DNA of 64,000 nucleotides from Paenibacillus taichungensis (GTDB lineage: Bacteria; Bacillota; Bacilli; Paenibacillales; Paenibacillaceae), in NCBI RefSeq assembly GCF_013359905.1, contig NZ_JABMCC010000096.1:1-64000 (forward strand), read 5' to 3'. Below the pieces are notes generated by a model that was given only the letters and a program-made list of their open reading frames with translations, did not search any database and was not told the origin of the DNA. Positions 1 to 8,614 of the stretch are shown one piece after another. Within the stretch, counting starts at the first letter, position 1; every line of letters starts with the position of its first letter. A program made the translations under genes and the position numbers.

Positions 1-11
1 TAAGCTATGCG

Positions 12-128
12 TTTGGTGGCGATGGCGGAGGGGTTCCACACGTACCCATCCCGAACACGACCGTTAAGCCCTCTAGCGCCGATGGTACTTGGACCGCAGG
101 GTCCTGGGAGAGTAGGACGCCGCCAAGC
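12..128 (+). rRNA. rrf: 5S ribosomal RNA
   Basis: The sequence has the Firmicute 5S pattern: a first helix strand TTTGGTGGCG that pairs with the closing CGCCGCCAAGC, the internal CCGAACACGA loop and the GAGAGTAGGACGCCG segment. Length is about 117 nt. It is followed at once by two intrinsic terminators, so this is the last gene of an rRNA operon whose 16S and 23S genes lie outside the window. Ends are placed by comparison with the Bacillus 5S and may be off by one or two bases. Confidence 0.96.
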
Positions 129-132
129 AAAG

Positions 133-166
133 AACCACTGCTGATGTTATTCGGCGGTGGTTTTTA
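133..166 (+). terminator. rRNA operon terminator 1
   Basis: AACCACTGCTG pairs with CGGCGGTGGTT (with G-U pairs) across an 8-nt loop and is followed by a T tract. It starts 4 nt after the 5S gene. Confidence 0.85.
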
Positions 167-199
167 TTTGTCTAATATTATATTTCTAATATAAACCGT

Positions 200-232
200 A
201 ACAGCCCGAAGGAAATCCAGGGCTGTTTTTTT
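200..232 (+). terminator. rRNA operon terminator 2
   Basis: ACAGCCC (201-207) pairs with GGGCTGT (220-226) and is followed by seven T. This is a second, back-up terminator for the rRNA operon. The T tract lies only on the + side, so it should not stop the minus-strand gene at 313-867. Confidence 0.85.
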
Positions 233-312
233 ATTCCAATTTATGCGAAGTACTAAAACTTTTTAGGTTTTCCATTTCTTTATAGTCAGTTTAATTTAAG
301 TAGACTGTCTAT

Positions 313-867
313 CTATTTATCCATTTGGTTGCATGCATGCCCTAGGCATAAAAGGGAGTTTTCCAATGCATGCTGGGTTTCTGAATCAATGATGACTCCT
401 TGTTTGTTCATCTTCAATGTAATATGAGGAATGGTTAGAGAAGCCTCATGTAAGATTTGGGCATTAATCATGTTTAACGTCAGCAATAGTGAAGCATGGG
501 CTTTGTCACCGCCCATGGGGCTTGGAGAAGCAGTAATGGCAACGGTGGGTTTATTGAGCCATTCTCCAGAAGATACAATCCAATCTAATGCGTTTTTTAA
601 GACTCCAGGAACTCCATTTCCATACTCCGGTGTGCAAATCAGAACTCCATCAGAATTCTTCAGTTGGGCTCTCAAATTCTGCACGGACTCAGGACCTTTC
701 TCAATATCGAGGTCAGGGTTAAAATGCGGTAAATCATTTAATCCACCATATACTCCAAACTTAAGGTAAGAAGGAGCCAGCTTAATTATGGCATGCATTA
801 GTAACGTATTGGAGGACTGATTGCGCAGACTGCCGGAAATCGCAAGGATATTATATTCTTTTTTCAT
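313..867 (-). CDS. NADPH-dependent FMN reductase family protein
   Basis: A 184-aa flavodoxin-fold protein of the NADPH-dependent FMN reductase / azoreductase / chromate reductase family. The N-terminus has the phosphate-binding loop motif GSLRNQSSN after a hydrophobic beta strand. The middle has TPEYGNGVPGVLKNALDW, the family's flavin-binding signature. Length is normal for the family (about 180 aa). Such enzymes use NAD(P)H to reduce FMN or small electron acceptors such as quinones or chromate; the true substrate cannot be read from sequence. It is a lone minus-strand gene between the rRNA operon and fabH, with only a weak ribosome site. Family assignment is firm, physiological role is not. 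Confidence 0.88.
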   Translation of the reverse strand: MKKEYNILAISGSLRNQSSNTLLMHAIIKLAPSYLKFGVYGGLNDLPHFNPDLDIEKGPESVQNLRAQLKNSDGVLICTPEYGNGVPGVLKNALDWIVSSGEWLNKPTVAITASPSPMGGDKAHASLLLTLNMINAQILHEASLTIPHITLKMNKQGVIIDSETQHALENSLLCLGHACNQMDK

Positions 868-1104
868 AGGTATACATCATCTCTATTCTTTAGTAATGTA
901 GGGCAATCTGTTTATTTTCCTCCTGTTGGAATGGACTGTCTATAGAAAACGCATTTAATTAAGGCATTCTTCATGTTACTCAGAGGATATCCACAATTCT
1001 TCATTAAAACTGCATGCGATAGTTTGTATGACTATGGGTAATAGGATGAATAGAGCGCTTAAAATAAACCACTGAGGAATGAATCATAATAAATATTTTT
1101 TAAA

Positions 1105-1138
1105 ATTAGTACCAAGTACTAATACTTAGTGCTATAAT
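1105..1138 (+). promoter_or_regulatory. FapR operator overlapping the fabH promoter
   Basis: ATTAGTACCAAGTACTAAT at 1105-1123 is a perfect inverted repeat (8-nt arms, 3-nt centre) matching the FapR operator of Bacillus (TTAGTAC..GTACTAA type). A TATAAT -10 lies at 1133-1138, so the operator covers the expected -35 area. FapR is a malonyl-CoA-responsive repressor of lipid synthesis genes. This predicts repression of fabH by FapR and release by malonyl-CoA. Confidence 0.82.
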
Positions 1139-1167
1139 AGTAAAAAACAATCGAGGTGACTACCGGT

Positions 1168-2163
1168 ATGAATCAATCAATGTCAACCATTACCGCAATG
1201 GGTACGTATGTACCGGATCGAATATTAAGTAATGCTGATTTGGAGAAGTTGGTCGACACGAGTGATGAATGGATTGTACAGCGTACAGGAATGAGAGAAC
1301 GGCGCATAGCAGCTGAGGATCAATTTGTATCTGATCTGGCCACCAAGGCTGTAGAAGATATGATACGTCGTTATAATGTTAGTGTAGAAGATGTGGATAT
1401 GATTCTGGTTGCTACCAGCACACCTGAATATTCATTCCCGAGCACAGCATCCAGAGTACAGGCGAATCTCAAGATTTCACATACGGGAGTGCTTGATTTA
1501 AATGCGGCATGTGCGGGGTTTACGTATGGATTACAGCTGGCTGACAGTCTGGTAACCAGTGGCATGTACCATAAAGTGTTGGTTATTGGAGCAGAGACGT
1601 TGTCCAAGATTACCGATTATACAGACCGTACGACATGTGTATTGTTCGGCGATGGGGCAGGGGCGTTTTTGGTAGAAAGAGCTGCTGAGAAAGGTGATTT
1701 TATGGCAGCCATTTCAGGTACGAGTGGAGAAGGCGGTATTCATCTCTATAAGAGTGGTCTTTCTTCTGAGATGAATGGCGTACCTCTACAGGGTGAGGGA
1801 TGCCTTGTCCAGAATGGCAGAGAGATCTATAAGTGGGCAGTACGCACGATTCCAGAACAATTGAGTAGGCTTATAGCCAAAGCAGAGATGAAACCGGAGC
1901 AGATCGATTGGTTTATACCCCATAGTGCAAATCTAAGAATGATTGAAGCGGTGTGTGAACGCGGTCCTATTCCGCTGGAACGAACTTTAACAAGTGTGGA
2001 ATACCGAGGTAATACATCCGCAGCTTCCATTCCTCTTGCTCTACAACTTGCAGTAGACGAAGGGAAATTAAAGAGTGGGCATCAAATAGCCCTATTTGGT
2101 TTTGGAGGCGGCTTGACCTACGCAGGTCTTGTGCTTAGATGGAGCGTACCTGATACCAATTAA
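1168..2163 (+). CDS. fabH: beta-ketoacyl-ACP synthase III
   Basis: FabH starts fatty acid synthesis by condensing acyl-CoA with malonyl-ACP. The 331-aa protein carries the thiolase-fold catalytic triad: Cys115 in NAACAGF, His252 in IPHSANLR and Asn282 in RGNTSAASIP. The ATG at 1168 is chosen because GAGGTGA (1153-1159) sits 8 nt before it; a GTG at 1156 is part of that ribosome site. The gene stands alone between its FapR-controlled promoter and a strong terminator, as the second fabH (fabHB) does in Bacillus; whether another copy exists in this genome cannot be seen. Branched acyl-CoA primers are likely from the family's behaviour in Gram-positives, an inference. Confidence 0.95.
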   Translation: MNQSMSTITAMGTYVPDRILSNADLEKLVDTSDEWIVQRTGMRERRIAAEDQFVSDLATKAVEDMIRRYNVSVEDVDMILVATSTPEYSFPSTASRVQANLKISHTGVLDLNAACAGFTYGLQLADSLVTSGMYHKVLVIGAETLSKITDYTDRTTCVLFGDGAGAFLVERAAEKGDFMAAISGTSGEGGIHLYKSGLSSEMNGVPLQGEGCLVQNGREIYKWAVRTIPEQLSRLIAKAEMKPEQIDWFIPHSANLRMIEAVCERGPIPLERTLTSVEYRGNTSAASIPLALQLAVDEGKLKSGHQIALFGFGGGLTYAGLVLRWSVPDTN

Positions 2164-2206
2164 AGAAACAGATAAAACTCTTTTCATGCATGAATTGAGA
2201 TAACAG

Positions 2207-2254
2207 AAAAAAGTACACCCTTTCCATGAACGCATGAAAAGGGTGTACTTTTTT
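2207..2254. terminator. Bidirectional terminator between fabH and the amidase gene
   Basis: A long stem, AAAAAAGTACACCC pairing with GGGTGTACTTTTTT, has A and T tracts on both sides. It can end fabH on the + strand and the convergent amidase gene (ending at 2401) on the minus strand. Confidence 0.85.
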
Positions 2255-2400
2255 GTGTAGCAGAATGATTAAAGATAAGGTTATCTAGATCGATAGCGAT
2301 TGGGCTTTGTATTTGATACCGCCAATCCCTACGAAGCAGACAATTTAGTATAAATGTTTGCGTTATTTTTATCGTAGTTTAAATTAATCTGATGAACAAT

Positions 2401-4335
2401 TTATGGTGTGAGCTTTGGTGCTTGGCGGTGATGAGTCCCTTGCTCATAGCTGTAAGCCAGCTTGATCAAGGTTCCTTCATCAAAGGCGCGGCCCAGGAAT
2501 TCCATACCTACTGGCAGACCTTCAGTTGTAAATCCAGCAGGTACAGTAATTGCCGGGAAGCCAGAGAATGGACTCAAGCGGTTGTTACCACCGGAGTTTT
2601 GTCCTTCGCCAATAACACCAGCGGCTTGCGTGGACGTCGGATAGATGATGGCATCCAGGTTGTTGTCCGCCATAACTTTCAGCAAGGACTCACGTGTGAT
2701 TTGAGTGCGTTTCAGGACAATGTCCTTATATTCGGCAGTCTCCAACGTTTCCCGCGCATCACGAGTTTTCATCGACTGTTCTTGTGACTTGTCGAACTGC
2801 CCGGAAGCAATAATTTCGGACAAGCTGTGATAAGGGGCTTCGTCACCAAGAGACTCCAGATAGTCATTAAGTTGGAATTTGAACTCGTATCCACTCAAGC
2901 TTGGGTATTTGTTGATTTCAGCCAGGTTCGGAATGCTGATCGGGACTGCCGTAGCTCCCAGCGTTTTGAGTTCTTCTACAGCGTTGTTAATCACGTCAGC
3001 AACGGCTTTTTCCTCAGCTTTGGTGCTTGGGATGAGTTCGGTGGCCACACCGATCCGTGCACCTTTCAGACCGTTTACATCCAGGAAGTCTGTATAGCTA
3101 GAAGGGATTTTGCCTACAGCATAAGCGGTAGCGACATCGTTTTTGTCATAGCCGGCTGTAGCATCCAGCATGATTGCGGCATCATTCACGGTACGAGCCA
3201 TAGGCCCTCCGACATCCTGTGTCAATGCAAGAGGAATGATCCCTTCACGGCTGGACAGTCCGATCGTTGGACGAATACCGACAAGGCTGTTGAAGCTGGA
3301 AGGGATACGAATTGATCCACCCGTGTCAGTACCCATGCCTGCAGCTGCGAAGTTTGAAGCGATAGCCGCACCCGTACCACCACTCGACCCGCCTGGATAG
3401 TGATCCAGCGCATAAGGATTCAGTGTTTGTCCACCCAGCGAGCTGGATGTGGTGATGCCGAATGCGAATTCATGCAGATTGGTTTTGCCCAAAATAATGG
3501 CCCCGGCTGCCTTGAGCTTCTTCACTTGTTCAGCATCGTGAGCAGGTACAGAATCTTTCAGACAGATACAGCCTGCGGTTGTAGGCATATCGTTGGTATC
3601 AAAGTTGTCTTTAACTAAAACCGGAATACCATGTAAAGGTCCGCGTGGGCCTTGAGCTGCACGTTCTTCGTCCAACGTTTCAGCGATTTTGAGGGCATCC
3701 GGATTCAAGGTCAGGACTGCGTTAATGCTCACACCCTGATCATCGTATTTTTCAATGCGATCCAGGTACTTCTGCACAAGTTCTTTGGATGTCAGCTTTC
3801 CTTGCGTCATGGCAGCCTGGAGATCCGTAATGGTGGCTTCCTCTAGAACAAATGGTTTTATGTAGTTATAAATGCGGTCTTTCAATATGGCGACATCATT
3901 TTGGGTAAGTACTGCATTAGGAAGGAAGAGGGCGTCGGTATATCCTTTCATCAACCCAGCGTTGTTCAGCGCACCAACGGCACCGGCATAGCTCGCCTGA
4001 TCCGGCACATCCTTGAACGATTCTGGAGTGGACTCCAGCTTCAGCCAGGTTTGCAAAGCTAAAGCAGCATCCTTACGCTGTACTGTCGAGCCGGAAAGCT
4101 TGTCCATGGAAAAAGGAACACCTGCAAGTGTAGCCGCTTCTTCCATGGCTTGAACAAATGCAATTCCAGTGACAGGAGCCTTACCAGCTGTTACGGCTGC
4201 AACCGTAGTTTTGCTCGAAGGCGTTGCTGTTGCAGCTGACGCTGCGGGAATCGCTCCTCCCCATGTTGTGGCAACAACTGCTCCGGCCAACAACAAGGCC
4301 CCACTTTTTTTCAATATAGATCCATGATAAGTCAT
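2401..4335 (-). CDS. Secreted amidase-signature hydrolase with SLH-like N-terminal region
   Basis: A 644-aa exported protein. Residues 1-36 form a signal peptide (basic start, hydrophobic core, AASAA cleavage region). Residues about 50-160 resemble S-layer homology domains: FKDVPDQASYAGAVGALNNA, then GYTDALFLPN, then LTQND, which suggests anchoring to cell-wall polymers. Residues about 165-640 are an amidase-signature domain with the expected Lys-Ser-Ser catalytic set: Lys242 in LVKDNFDT, a Ser in GGSSGG (317/318) and Ser341 in TDTGGSIRIPSS. Relatives hydrolyse amide bonds of varied small molecules or peptides; the substrate here is unknown. The ATG has GGGAG about 9 nt upstream. The fusion of surface-anchor region and amidase is the notable feature. 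Confidence 0.88.
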   Translation of the reverse strand: MTYHGSILKKSGALLLAGAVVATTWGGAIPAASAATATPSSKTTVAAVTAGKAPVTGIAFVQAMEEAATLAGVPFSMDKLSGSTVQRKDAALALQTWLKLESTPESFKDVPDQASYAGAVGALNNAGLMKGYTDALFLPNAVLTQNDVAILKDRIYNYIKPFVLEEATITDLQAAMTQGKLTSKELVQKYLDRIEKYDDQGVSINAVLTLNPDALKIAETLDEERAAQGPRGPLHGIPVLVKDNFDTNDMPTTAGCICLKDSVPAHDAEQVKKLKAAGAIILGKTNLHEFAFGITTSSSLGGQTLNPYALDHYPGGSSGGTGAAIASNFAAAGMGTDTGGSIRIPSSFNSLVGIRPTIGLSSREGIIPLALTQDVGGPMARTVNDAAIMLDATAGYDKNDVATAYAVGKIPSSYTDFLDVNGLKGARIGVATELIPSTKAEEKAVADVINNAVEELKTLGATAVPISIPNLAEINKYPSLSGYEFKFQLNDYLESLGDEAPYHSLSEIIASGQFDKSQEQSMKTRDARETLETAEYKDIVLKRTQITRESLLKVMADNNLDAIIYPTSTQAAGVIGEGQNSGGNNRLSPFSGFPAITVPAGFTTEGLPVGMEFLGRAFDEGTLIKLAYSYEQGTHHRQAPKLTP

Positions 4336-4627
4336 GCATCCACGCTCCCTTCCTGTGTATCAATGATGTGTGTTAGCGAATCTGATATAGTTGCTTTTGT
4401 CACATTCTAAATACATGTAAGGTATTCTTACAACACTCATATTTATCCAAAAAAACGTATACATACTATATTATCGCTATAGATCCTATCAAATGCTCCT
4501 AATTCCATTCACAGAAGGAAATTGTCGAAGAATATTGTGTCAACTAATGTGACATAAAAGTCGCGAGATAGACATTTCATGAGGGACATCGTTATTTGTG
4601 AAGCCAAAGCAAACCAATACCATGAAA

Positions 4628-4636
4628 TGATATAAT
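4628..4636 (+). promoter_or_regulatory. Extended -10 promoter candidate for topB in the 4336-4719 gap
   Basis: The 384-nt gap between the divergent amidase and topB genes is AT-rich. The best promoter-like site is TGATATAAT, an extended -10, about 84 nt before the topB start; no good -35 is present. Nothing else in the gap could be assigned. Confidence 0.4.
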
Positions 4637-4719
4637 GAAAAGATAGAAGTGGAAGATTATCTTAATCATTGATGGAAGCAATAAAGTTATAGGTTTTATT
4701 AAGGAAAGGAAGAGATGGA

Positions 4720-6849
4720 GTGAAAACATTAGTACTCGCAGAAAAACCATCTGTGGCACGCGAAATAGCCAGAGTGATGGGGGCGCGTGATAAACATAAA
4801 AGTTATATGGAAGGCCCGAAATATATCGTGACCTGGGCGCTTGGACATCTCGTTGGATTGGCTGAACCAGAGGACTATGATAAAAAGTATGCAACCTGGA
4901 ATCTGGAGGATCTGCCGATTCTGCCTGAACGGACCAAGCTAAAGGTACTCAAAGAGACAAACCATCAATACAAAGCCGTACAGCAGCTGATGAAACGTCA
5001 GGATGTTGGTGAATTGGTCATTGCAACGGATGCCGCACGTGAGGGTGAATTGCTAGCTCGTTGGATTATGCAAATGGCGCAGTGGAAAAAGCCGTTCAAG
5101 CGGCTGTGGATATCATCCCAGACGGACAAGGCAATCAAGGATGGATTTGCATCACTGAAGCCAGGCAGCCAGTTTGATCGTCTTTATGAATCGGCACGTT
5201 GCCGGGCAGAAGCAGATTGGATGATCGGTCTTAACGTGACGCGTGCATTGACGGTTCGATTTAATGCACAATTGTCAGCTGGACGGGTACAGACCCCCAC
5301 ACTTGGCATGATTATGGACAGGGAAAATGAGATCAACGGTTTCCGTTCGCAGGAGTATGAGACGTTAACGGCCGATCTGGGAGGTTTTCAGGCGGTATGG
5401 CGTGCTGCTGGTGGCGATTCACGCATCTTCGATCCGCAAGAGACACAAGAACTGAAGAAACGTATAGAGGGTCGTAAGGGTACAATTGCCCAAGTGAAAA
5501 AAAGTGAAAAGGTTGAGCCGCATCCACTGGCCTATGACCTGACGGAATTACAACGGGATGCCAACCGGAAATACGGTTTTTCCGCCAAGCAAACATCGAA
5601 CGTGCTGCAGCGCCTTTATGAACAGCACAAGCTGGTAACCTACCCACGTACAGACAGCCGTTACCTGACATCGGATATGACGGGAACGCTGAAAGAACGA
5701 CTGGATAGTGTTGCGATTGGCCCCTATGCGTCTTTGGCTCGTCCGTTGTTGCGTAAAAATCTGAATATCACCAAACGTATCGTGGATGACAGCAAGGTAA
5801 CCGATCACCACGCGATCATTCCAACAGAACAGACGGTTCTCCTCAATCAGCTGAATCCAGAGGAACGTAAGTTATACGATCTGATCGTACGCCGTTTTAT
5901 CAGCTTGTTCTATCCGGCTGCGAAGTACGACTCTGTTGCGATTACTGTTCAGGTGGGTAACGATTCCTTCCATGTGAAAGGCACAACGGTGAAAGAAAGT
6001 GGTTGGCGGGAAGTGTACGGCGGAGATTATAGCGATGAGGATGATGATCGTGCTGAAGATTCCTCAGACCATGAGCGTGCGCTTTTGCCAGACGTGCAGC
6101 AAGGTCAGTCCGTGACGGTTCAACGTTGTCATATCAAAAGTGGACGGACGATGCCGCCCAAACGGTATACCGAGGCAGCTTTGCTTTCCCAAATGGAGAA
6201 GTATGGACTGGGTACTCCGGCTACCCGTGCGGATATTATCGAGAAGCTGGTAAGTTCCGACACCATCGATCGTCAAGGAAACAGCATGCATCCAACGGGA
6301 AAAGGAAAACAGTTAATTGAACTGGCTGCTCCTCAGCTGCGTACACCGGATTTAACAGCCCGCTGGGAAGCTGAACTCGAGCGCATTGCTCGTGGGCAAG
6401 GGAAGCCAGAGCCTTTCCTGGAAAGCATTCGTTCAATGGCGAAAGAGCTTGTGTCTACGGTAAAAGGAAGCAAAGCGGAGTATAAGCCGCATAATGTATC
6501 GAATAGTCACTGCCCGGATTGTAATGCACGCTTGCTTGAGAAGAAGGGTAAACGTGGCAAGTTCCTCGTATGTCCAACAGAGGATTGCGGATATCGTCGT
6601 TCGGCTGAAAAACGATTATCCAACCGTCGCTGTGCACAGTGTCACAAAAAGATGGAAATTAAAGAGGGTAAGGCAGGTTTATACGTGCAATGTCTGCCTT
6701 GCGGCATAACGGAAACATTGGATAAAGACAAACAGCATGTGAACAAACGTGATCAGCAAAAGCTGGTCAAACAATATGCGAAACAGGAGTCGATCGGCTC
6801 CAATCTGGGAGAACTGTTGAAGGCAGCCATGGAGAAAAAGGGAGAGTAA
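4720..6849 (+). CDS. topB: DNA topoisomerase III
   Basis: A 709-aa type IA topoisomerase that relaxes and decatenates DNA through a transient tyrosine-DNA bond. The N-terminus has the Toprim domain (LVLAEKPSVAREIARVMG; later TDAAREGELLARW with the acidic metal-binding residues). The catalytic Tyr308 lies in TYPRTDSRYL. The C-terminus (from about residue 598) has zinc-ribbon-like cysteine pairs CPDC..CPTEDC and CAQC..CLPC. Length matches Bacillus TopB. GTG start with GGAAAGGAAGAGATGGA upstream. It sits alone in its strand block; the next + strand ORF begins 58 nt later with its own strong ribosome site. Assignment is firm. Confidence 0.96.
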   Translation: MKTLVLAEKPSVAREIARVMGARDKHKSYMEGPKYIVTWALGHLVGLAEPEDYDKKYATWNLEDLPILPERTKLKVLKETNHQYKAVQQLMKRQDVGELVIATDAAREGELLARWIMQMAQWKKPFKRLWISSQTDKAIKDGFASLKPGSQFDRLYESARCRAEADWMIGLNVTRALTVRFNAQLSAGRVQTPTLGMIMDRENEINGFRSQEYETLTADLGGFQAVWRAAGGDSRIFDPQETQELKKRIEGRKGTIAQVKKSEKVEPHPLAYDLTELQRDANRKYGFSAKQTSNVLQRLYEQHKLVTYPRTDSRYLTSDMTGTLKERLDSVAIGPYASLARPLLRKNLNITKRIVDDSKVTDHHAIIPTEQTVLLNQLNPEERKLYDLIVRRFISLFYPAAKYDSVAITVQVGNDSFHVKGTTVKESGWREVYGGDYSDEDDDRAEDSSDHERALLPDVQQGQSVTVQRCHIKSGRTMPPKRYTEAALLSQMEKYGLGTPATRADIIEKLVSSDTIDRQGNSMHPTGKGKQLIELAAPQLRTPDLTARWEAELERIARGQGKPEPFLESIRSMAKELVSTVKGSKAEYKPHNVSNSHCPDCNARLLEKKGKRGKFLVCPTEDCGYRRSAEKRLSNRRCAQCHKKMEIKEGKAGLYVQCLPCGITETLDKDKQHVNKRDQQKLVKQYAKQESIGSNLGELLKAAMEKKGE

Positions 6850-6907
6850 GACTGTCGTATAAGATTCTCCTTTTTCAGGCAACGTAAGCCTAGGAGGTGA
6901 TACGTAG

Positions 6908-7045
6908 ATGCCACATAACAAACCAGAAAAGATTCATAACCAACAGAACAAAGACAGCATTCAGGAAGAGAGTATCTCTGTACGTCCCGAAAAGGCAGCA
7001 AAAAGAGCACCAAACCTGAATGGTATTCCTAAACAGGAGTCATAG
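6908..7045 (+). CDS. Small hypothetical protein (45 aa)
   Basis: A short ORF with a near-perfect ribosome site, TAGGAGGTGAT at 6891-6901, 6 nt before the ATG. The 45-residue product is very polar, rich in Asn, Lys, Glu and Gln, starting MPHNKPEKIHNQQNKDS and ending NGIPKQES, without membrane segment or cysteine. Its composition is like small spore or stress peptides of Bacilli, but I do not recognise a family. The quality of the ribosome site and the position 58 nt downstream of topB are the main support. It may be cotranscribed with topB. Confidence 0.55.
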   Translation: MPHNKPEKIHNQQNKDSIQEESISVRPEKAAKRAPNLNGIPKQES

Positions 7046-7174
7046 GTTCGGTATTCGGGATTCATTGCTTCTAAATATCTTTGCGGTTCCCTTCTCGCGT
7101 TGATCATGTTCCTTCAGAGGACTATAATGGAGGTACAGGGAGATGTCCCGGGACAGGGGGACCGCTAGAATTAT

Positions 7175-7438
7175 ATGCAAACCGGATTGATACTGTGGTT
7201 TTTATTTATCAACGTAGTAGGTTACCTGGTCATGTCAGATGACAAGAAACGTGCTCAGCGCCGTCGAGACCGTACACCCGAACGAACGCTGTTTCTGCTG
7301 GCCTTTATTGGTGGGGCATTGGGGGTATGGATTGCAATGTATCGTAAACGTCACAAGACCAAACATCCCAGTTTTACGATCGGCATTCCGTTGTTGTTAT
7401 TCCTAAATGCGGTAATCTATGGGTATTTCCTGCAATAA
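7175..7438 (+). CDS. DUF1294 family membrane protein
   Basis: An 87-aa protein with the DUF1294 layout: a first membrane segment (LILWFLFINVVGYLVM), a basic cytoplasmic loop (DDKKRAQRRRDRTPE), a second segment (LFLLAFIGGALGVWIAMY), another basic patch (RKRHKTKHPSF) and a third segment to the C-terminus. The family is widespread and of unknown function; B. subtilis YsdA is a relative. An AGGGGG site lies upstream of the ATG. It stands between the 45-aa ORF and the stress protein gene with no terminator visible on its left, so it may belong to the topB transcript. Confidence 0.82.
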   Translation: MQTGLILWFLFINVVGYLVMSDDKKRAQRRRDRTPERTLFLLAFIGGALGVWIAMYRKRHKTKHPSFTIGIPLLLFLNAVIYGYFLQ

Positions 7439-7625
7439 GGTAAGGATTGAATGGTTAGGATCTGCTGTACTCCAGGTGAATGACTAGAATGATTATGTAA
7501 AATGTTTCTTATAAATGGTTCATTTAGACCTGGGGACGTTTAAGGAGTTACATGGTTCTTGTATTTTATGTCAGACCGAAGCTGGCTTCGAATGTTCTAC
7601 ATATAAAGGAAGGGACGGGATTTAC

Positions 7626-8060
7626 ATGTTATTCTCCAAAATATTAGTAGCATATGATGGTTCGAAAGCTTCAAATAAGGCACTTGATCGTGCGATTGAG
7701 TTAGCCAAAGTTTCTCCGGGTGCTGTTTTGGATGTTATCCATGCCTTTGACTTTCCACGTGTATTCATCGGGGAAGGACTGGCACCTTTGCCACCTTCAT
7801 TGAATAATGACTACTATAATTTGGCGGTGCAAACAACGGATGAAGCGAAAGAGCGGATTCAGGCTGCTGGCGTTACAGCGAACGTGGATCTGATTCAAGG
7901 AGCTGCTGCCGAGGTTCTTCTCGATTATGCCAAAGAAAACGGATCGGACATTATTATTATTGGTAGTCGTGGTCTTGGTGGAATCCGGGAATTTGTCTTG
8001 GGCAGCGTCAGTCACAACGTAGTTCAGCATGCTCAGGTTCCGGTACTTATCGTGAAATAA
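7626..8060 (+). CDS. Universal stress protein (UspA family)
   Basis: A 144-aa single-domain Usp. It starts with the conserved KILVAYDGSKAS strand and loop and ends with the ATP-binding motif G-2x-G-9x-G-S, here GSRGLGG..LGSVS, followed by PVLIVK. ATP-binding members act as dimers in stress survival; the signal here is unknown. The reading frame is open upstream to 7515, but the start at 7626 is chosen because AAGGAAGGG precedes it and the protein then begins at the usual Usp N-terminus. A strong terminator follows, separating it from the purine operon. Confidence 0.92.
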   Translation: MLFSKILVAYDGSKASNKALDRAIELAKVSPGAVLDVIHAFDFPRVFIGEGLAPLPPSLNNDYYNLAVQTTDEAKERIQAAGVTANVDLIQGAAAEVLLDYAKENGSDIIIIGSRGLGGIREFVLGSVSHNVVQHAQVPVLIVK

Positions 8061-8090
8061 TTATAGAATGTGTGTATACACATAATAGAG

Positions 8091-8139
8091 AAAAGCCGGC
8101 TGTCTTCGATAGGTTGAAGAGGGGTCGGCTTTCTTTTTT
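8091..8139 (+). terminator. Terminator after the universal stress protein gene
   Basis: AAAGCCG pairs with CGGCTTT, extended by CTTC/GAAG inner pairs, and is followed by CTTTTTT. Confidence 0.85.
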
Positions 8140-8176
8140 GGAATAAAAGGGTTGCTGTATCTTCGAATGATCGGTT

Positions 8177-8220
8177 ATTTCCGAACATTACATTTGTCAA
8201 TATGTTAAATGTTCGTCTTT
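8177..8220 (+). promoter_or_regulatory. PurR operator (two PurBoxes)
   Basis: Box 1, ATTTCCGAACATT (8177-8189), matches the Bacillus PurBox AWWWCCGAACWWT exactly. Box 2, AATGTTCGTCTTT (8208-8220), is the inverted form with two deviations. The spacing is close to that of the B. subtilis pur operator. PurR represses purine genes and is released by PRPP. The boxes lie just upstream of the -35. Confidence 0.83.
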
Positions 8221-8223
8221 AAG

Positions 8224-8253
8224 TTGACATTAGCTGTAGGGGATTGTTAGAAT
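8224..8253 (+). promoter_or_regulatory. Promoter of the purine operon
   Basis: TTGACA (8224-8229) and TAGAAT (8248-8253) with an 18-nt spacer. It lies directly after the PurBoxes and about 100 nt before the riboswitch aptamer, so the leader RNA carries the aptamer. Confidence 0.7.
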
Positions 8254-8349
8254 GTTAGATGTGTCGATCAGTTATATATAAGGTCGAGTAGGTTCGAAAG
8301 ATGTGGAATCTTCAATATTAATGAATTAATTTGTTGAAATAGATATTTG

Positions 8350-8548
8350 CTCGTATAACGCCGGGAATAGGGCCCGGAAGTATCTACCCGGGAACCGTAA
8401 ATTTCCGGACTACGAGGAGATACGGCTGAGAGACGCATGAAGATGCGGACAGCAAGCCTGCCTTTGGCATGCCCAAATGCGGGATACGTATTTCTTGGAG
8501 TCCGGTGTCCGGAGAAAATGTGATGTTTTCGCGGGTAGCGGATTTTTT
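8350..8548 (+). promoter_or_regulatory. Guanine (purine) riboswitch with terminator platform
   Basis: The aptamer at 8350-8416 has P1 strands CTCGTA and TACGAG and the conserved cores TATAACGCCGGGAATAGGGC, AGTATCTACC, ACCGTAAA and CCGGACTA. The specificity base at 8410 is C, which predicts guanine or hypoxanthine, not adenine. Downstream, an imperfect stem from TCCGGTGTCCGG (8501-8512) to CGCGGGTAGCGGA (8530-8542) is followed by six T (8543-8548), an intrinsic terminator. Expected action: ligand binding favours the terminator and stops transcription into purE. It adds to PurR control at the promoter. The antiterminator helix was not resolved. Confidence 0.93.
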
Positions 8549-8614
8549 CATTTCACAATAAACGAGATGCAACAGGATGAAACCAAAACGCTCAGACGGG
8601 AGTTGGATGTATTC

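Noticed and set aside
7515..7625. N-terminal extension of the universal stress protein
   Set aside because: The extra 37 residues do not fit the Usp fold and the ribosome site lies before ATG 7626.
8477..8614. N-terminal extension of PurE
   Set aside because: It would translate the riboswitch terminator; the family start is at 8615.
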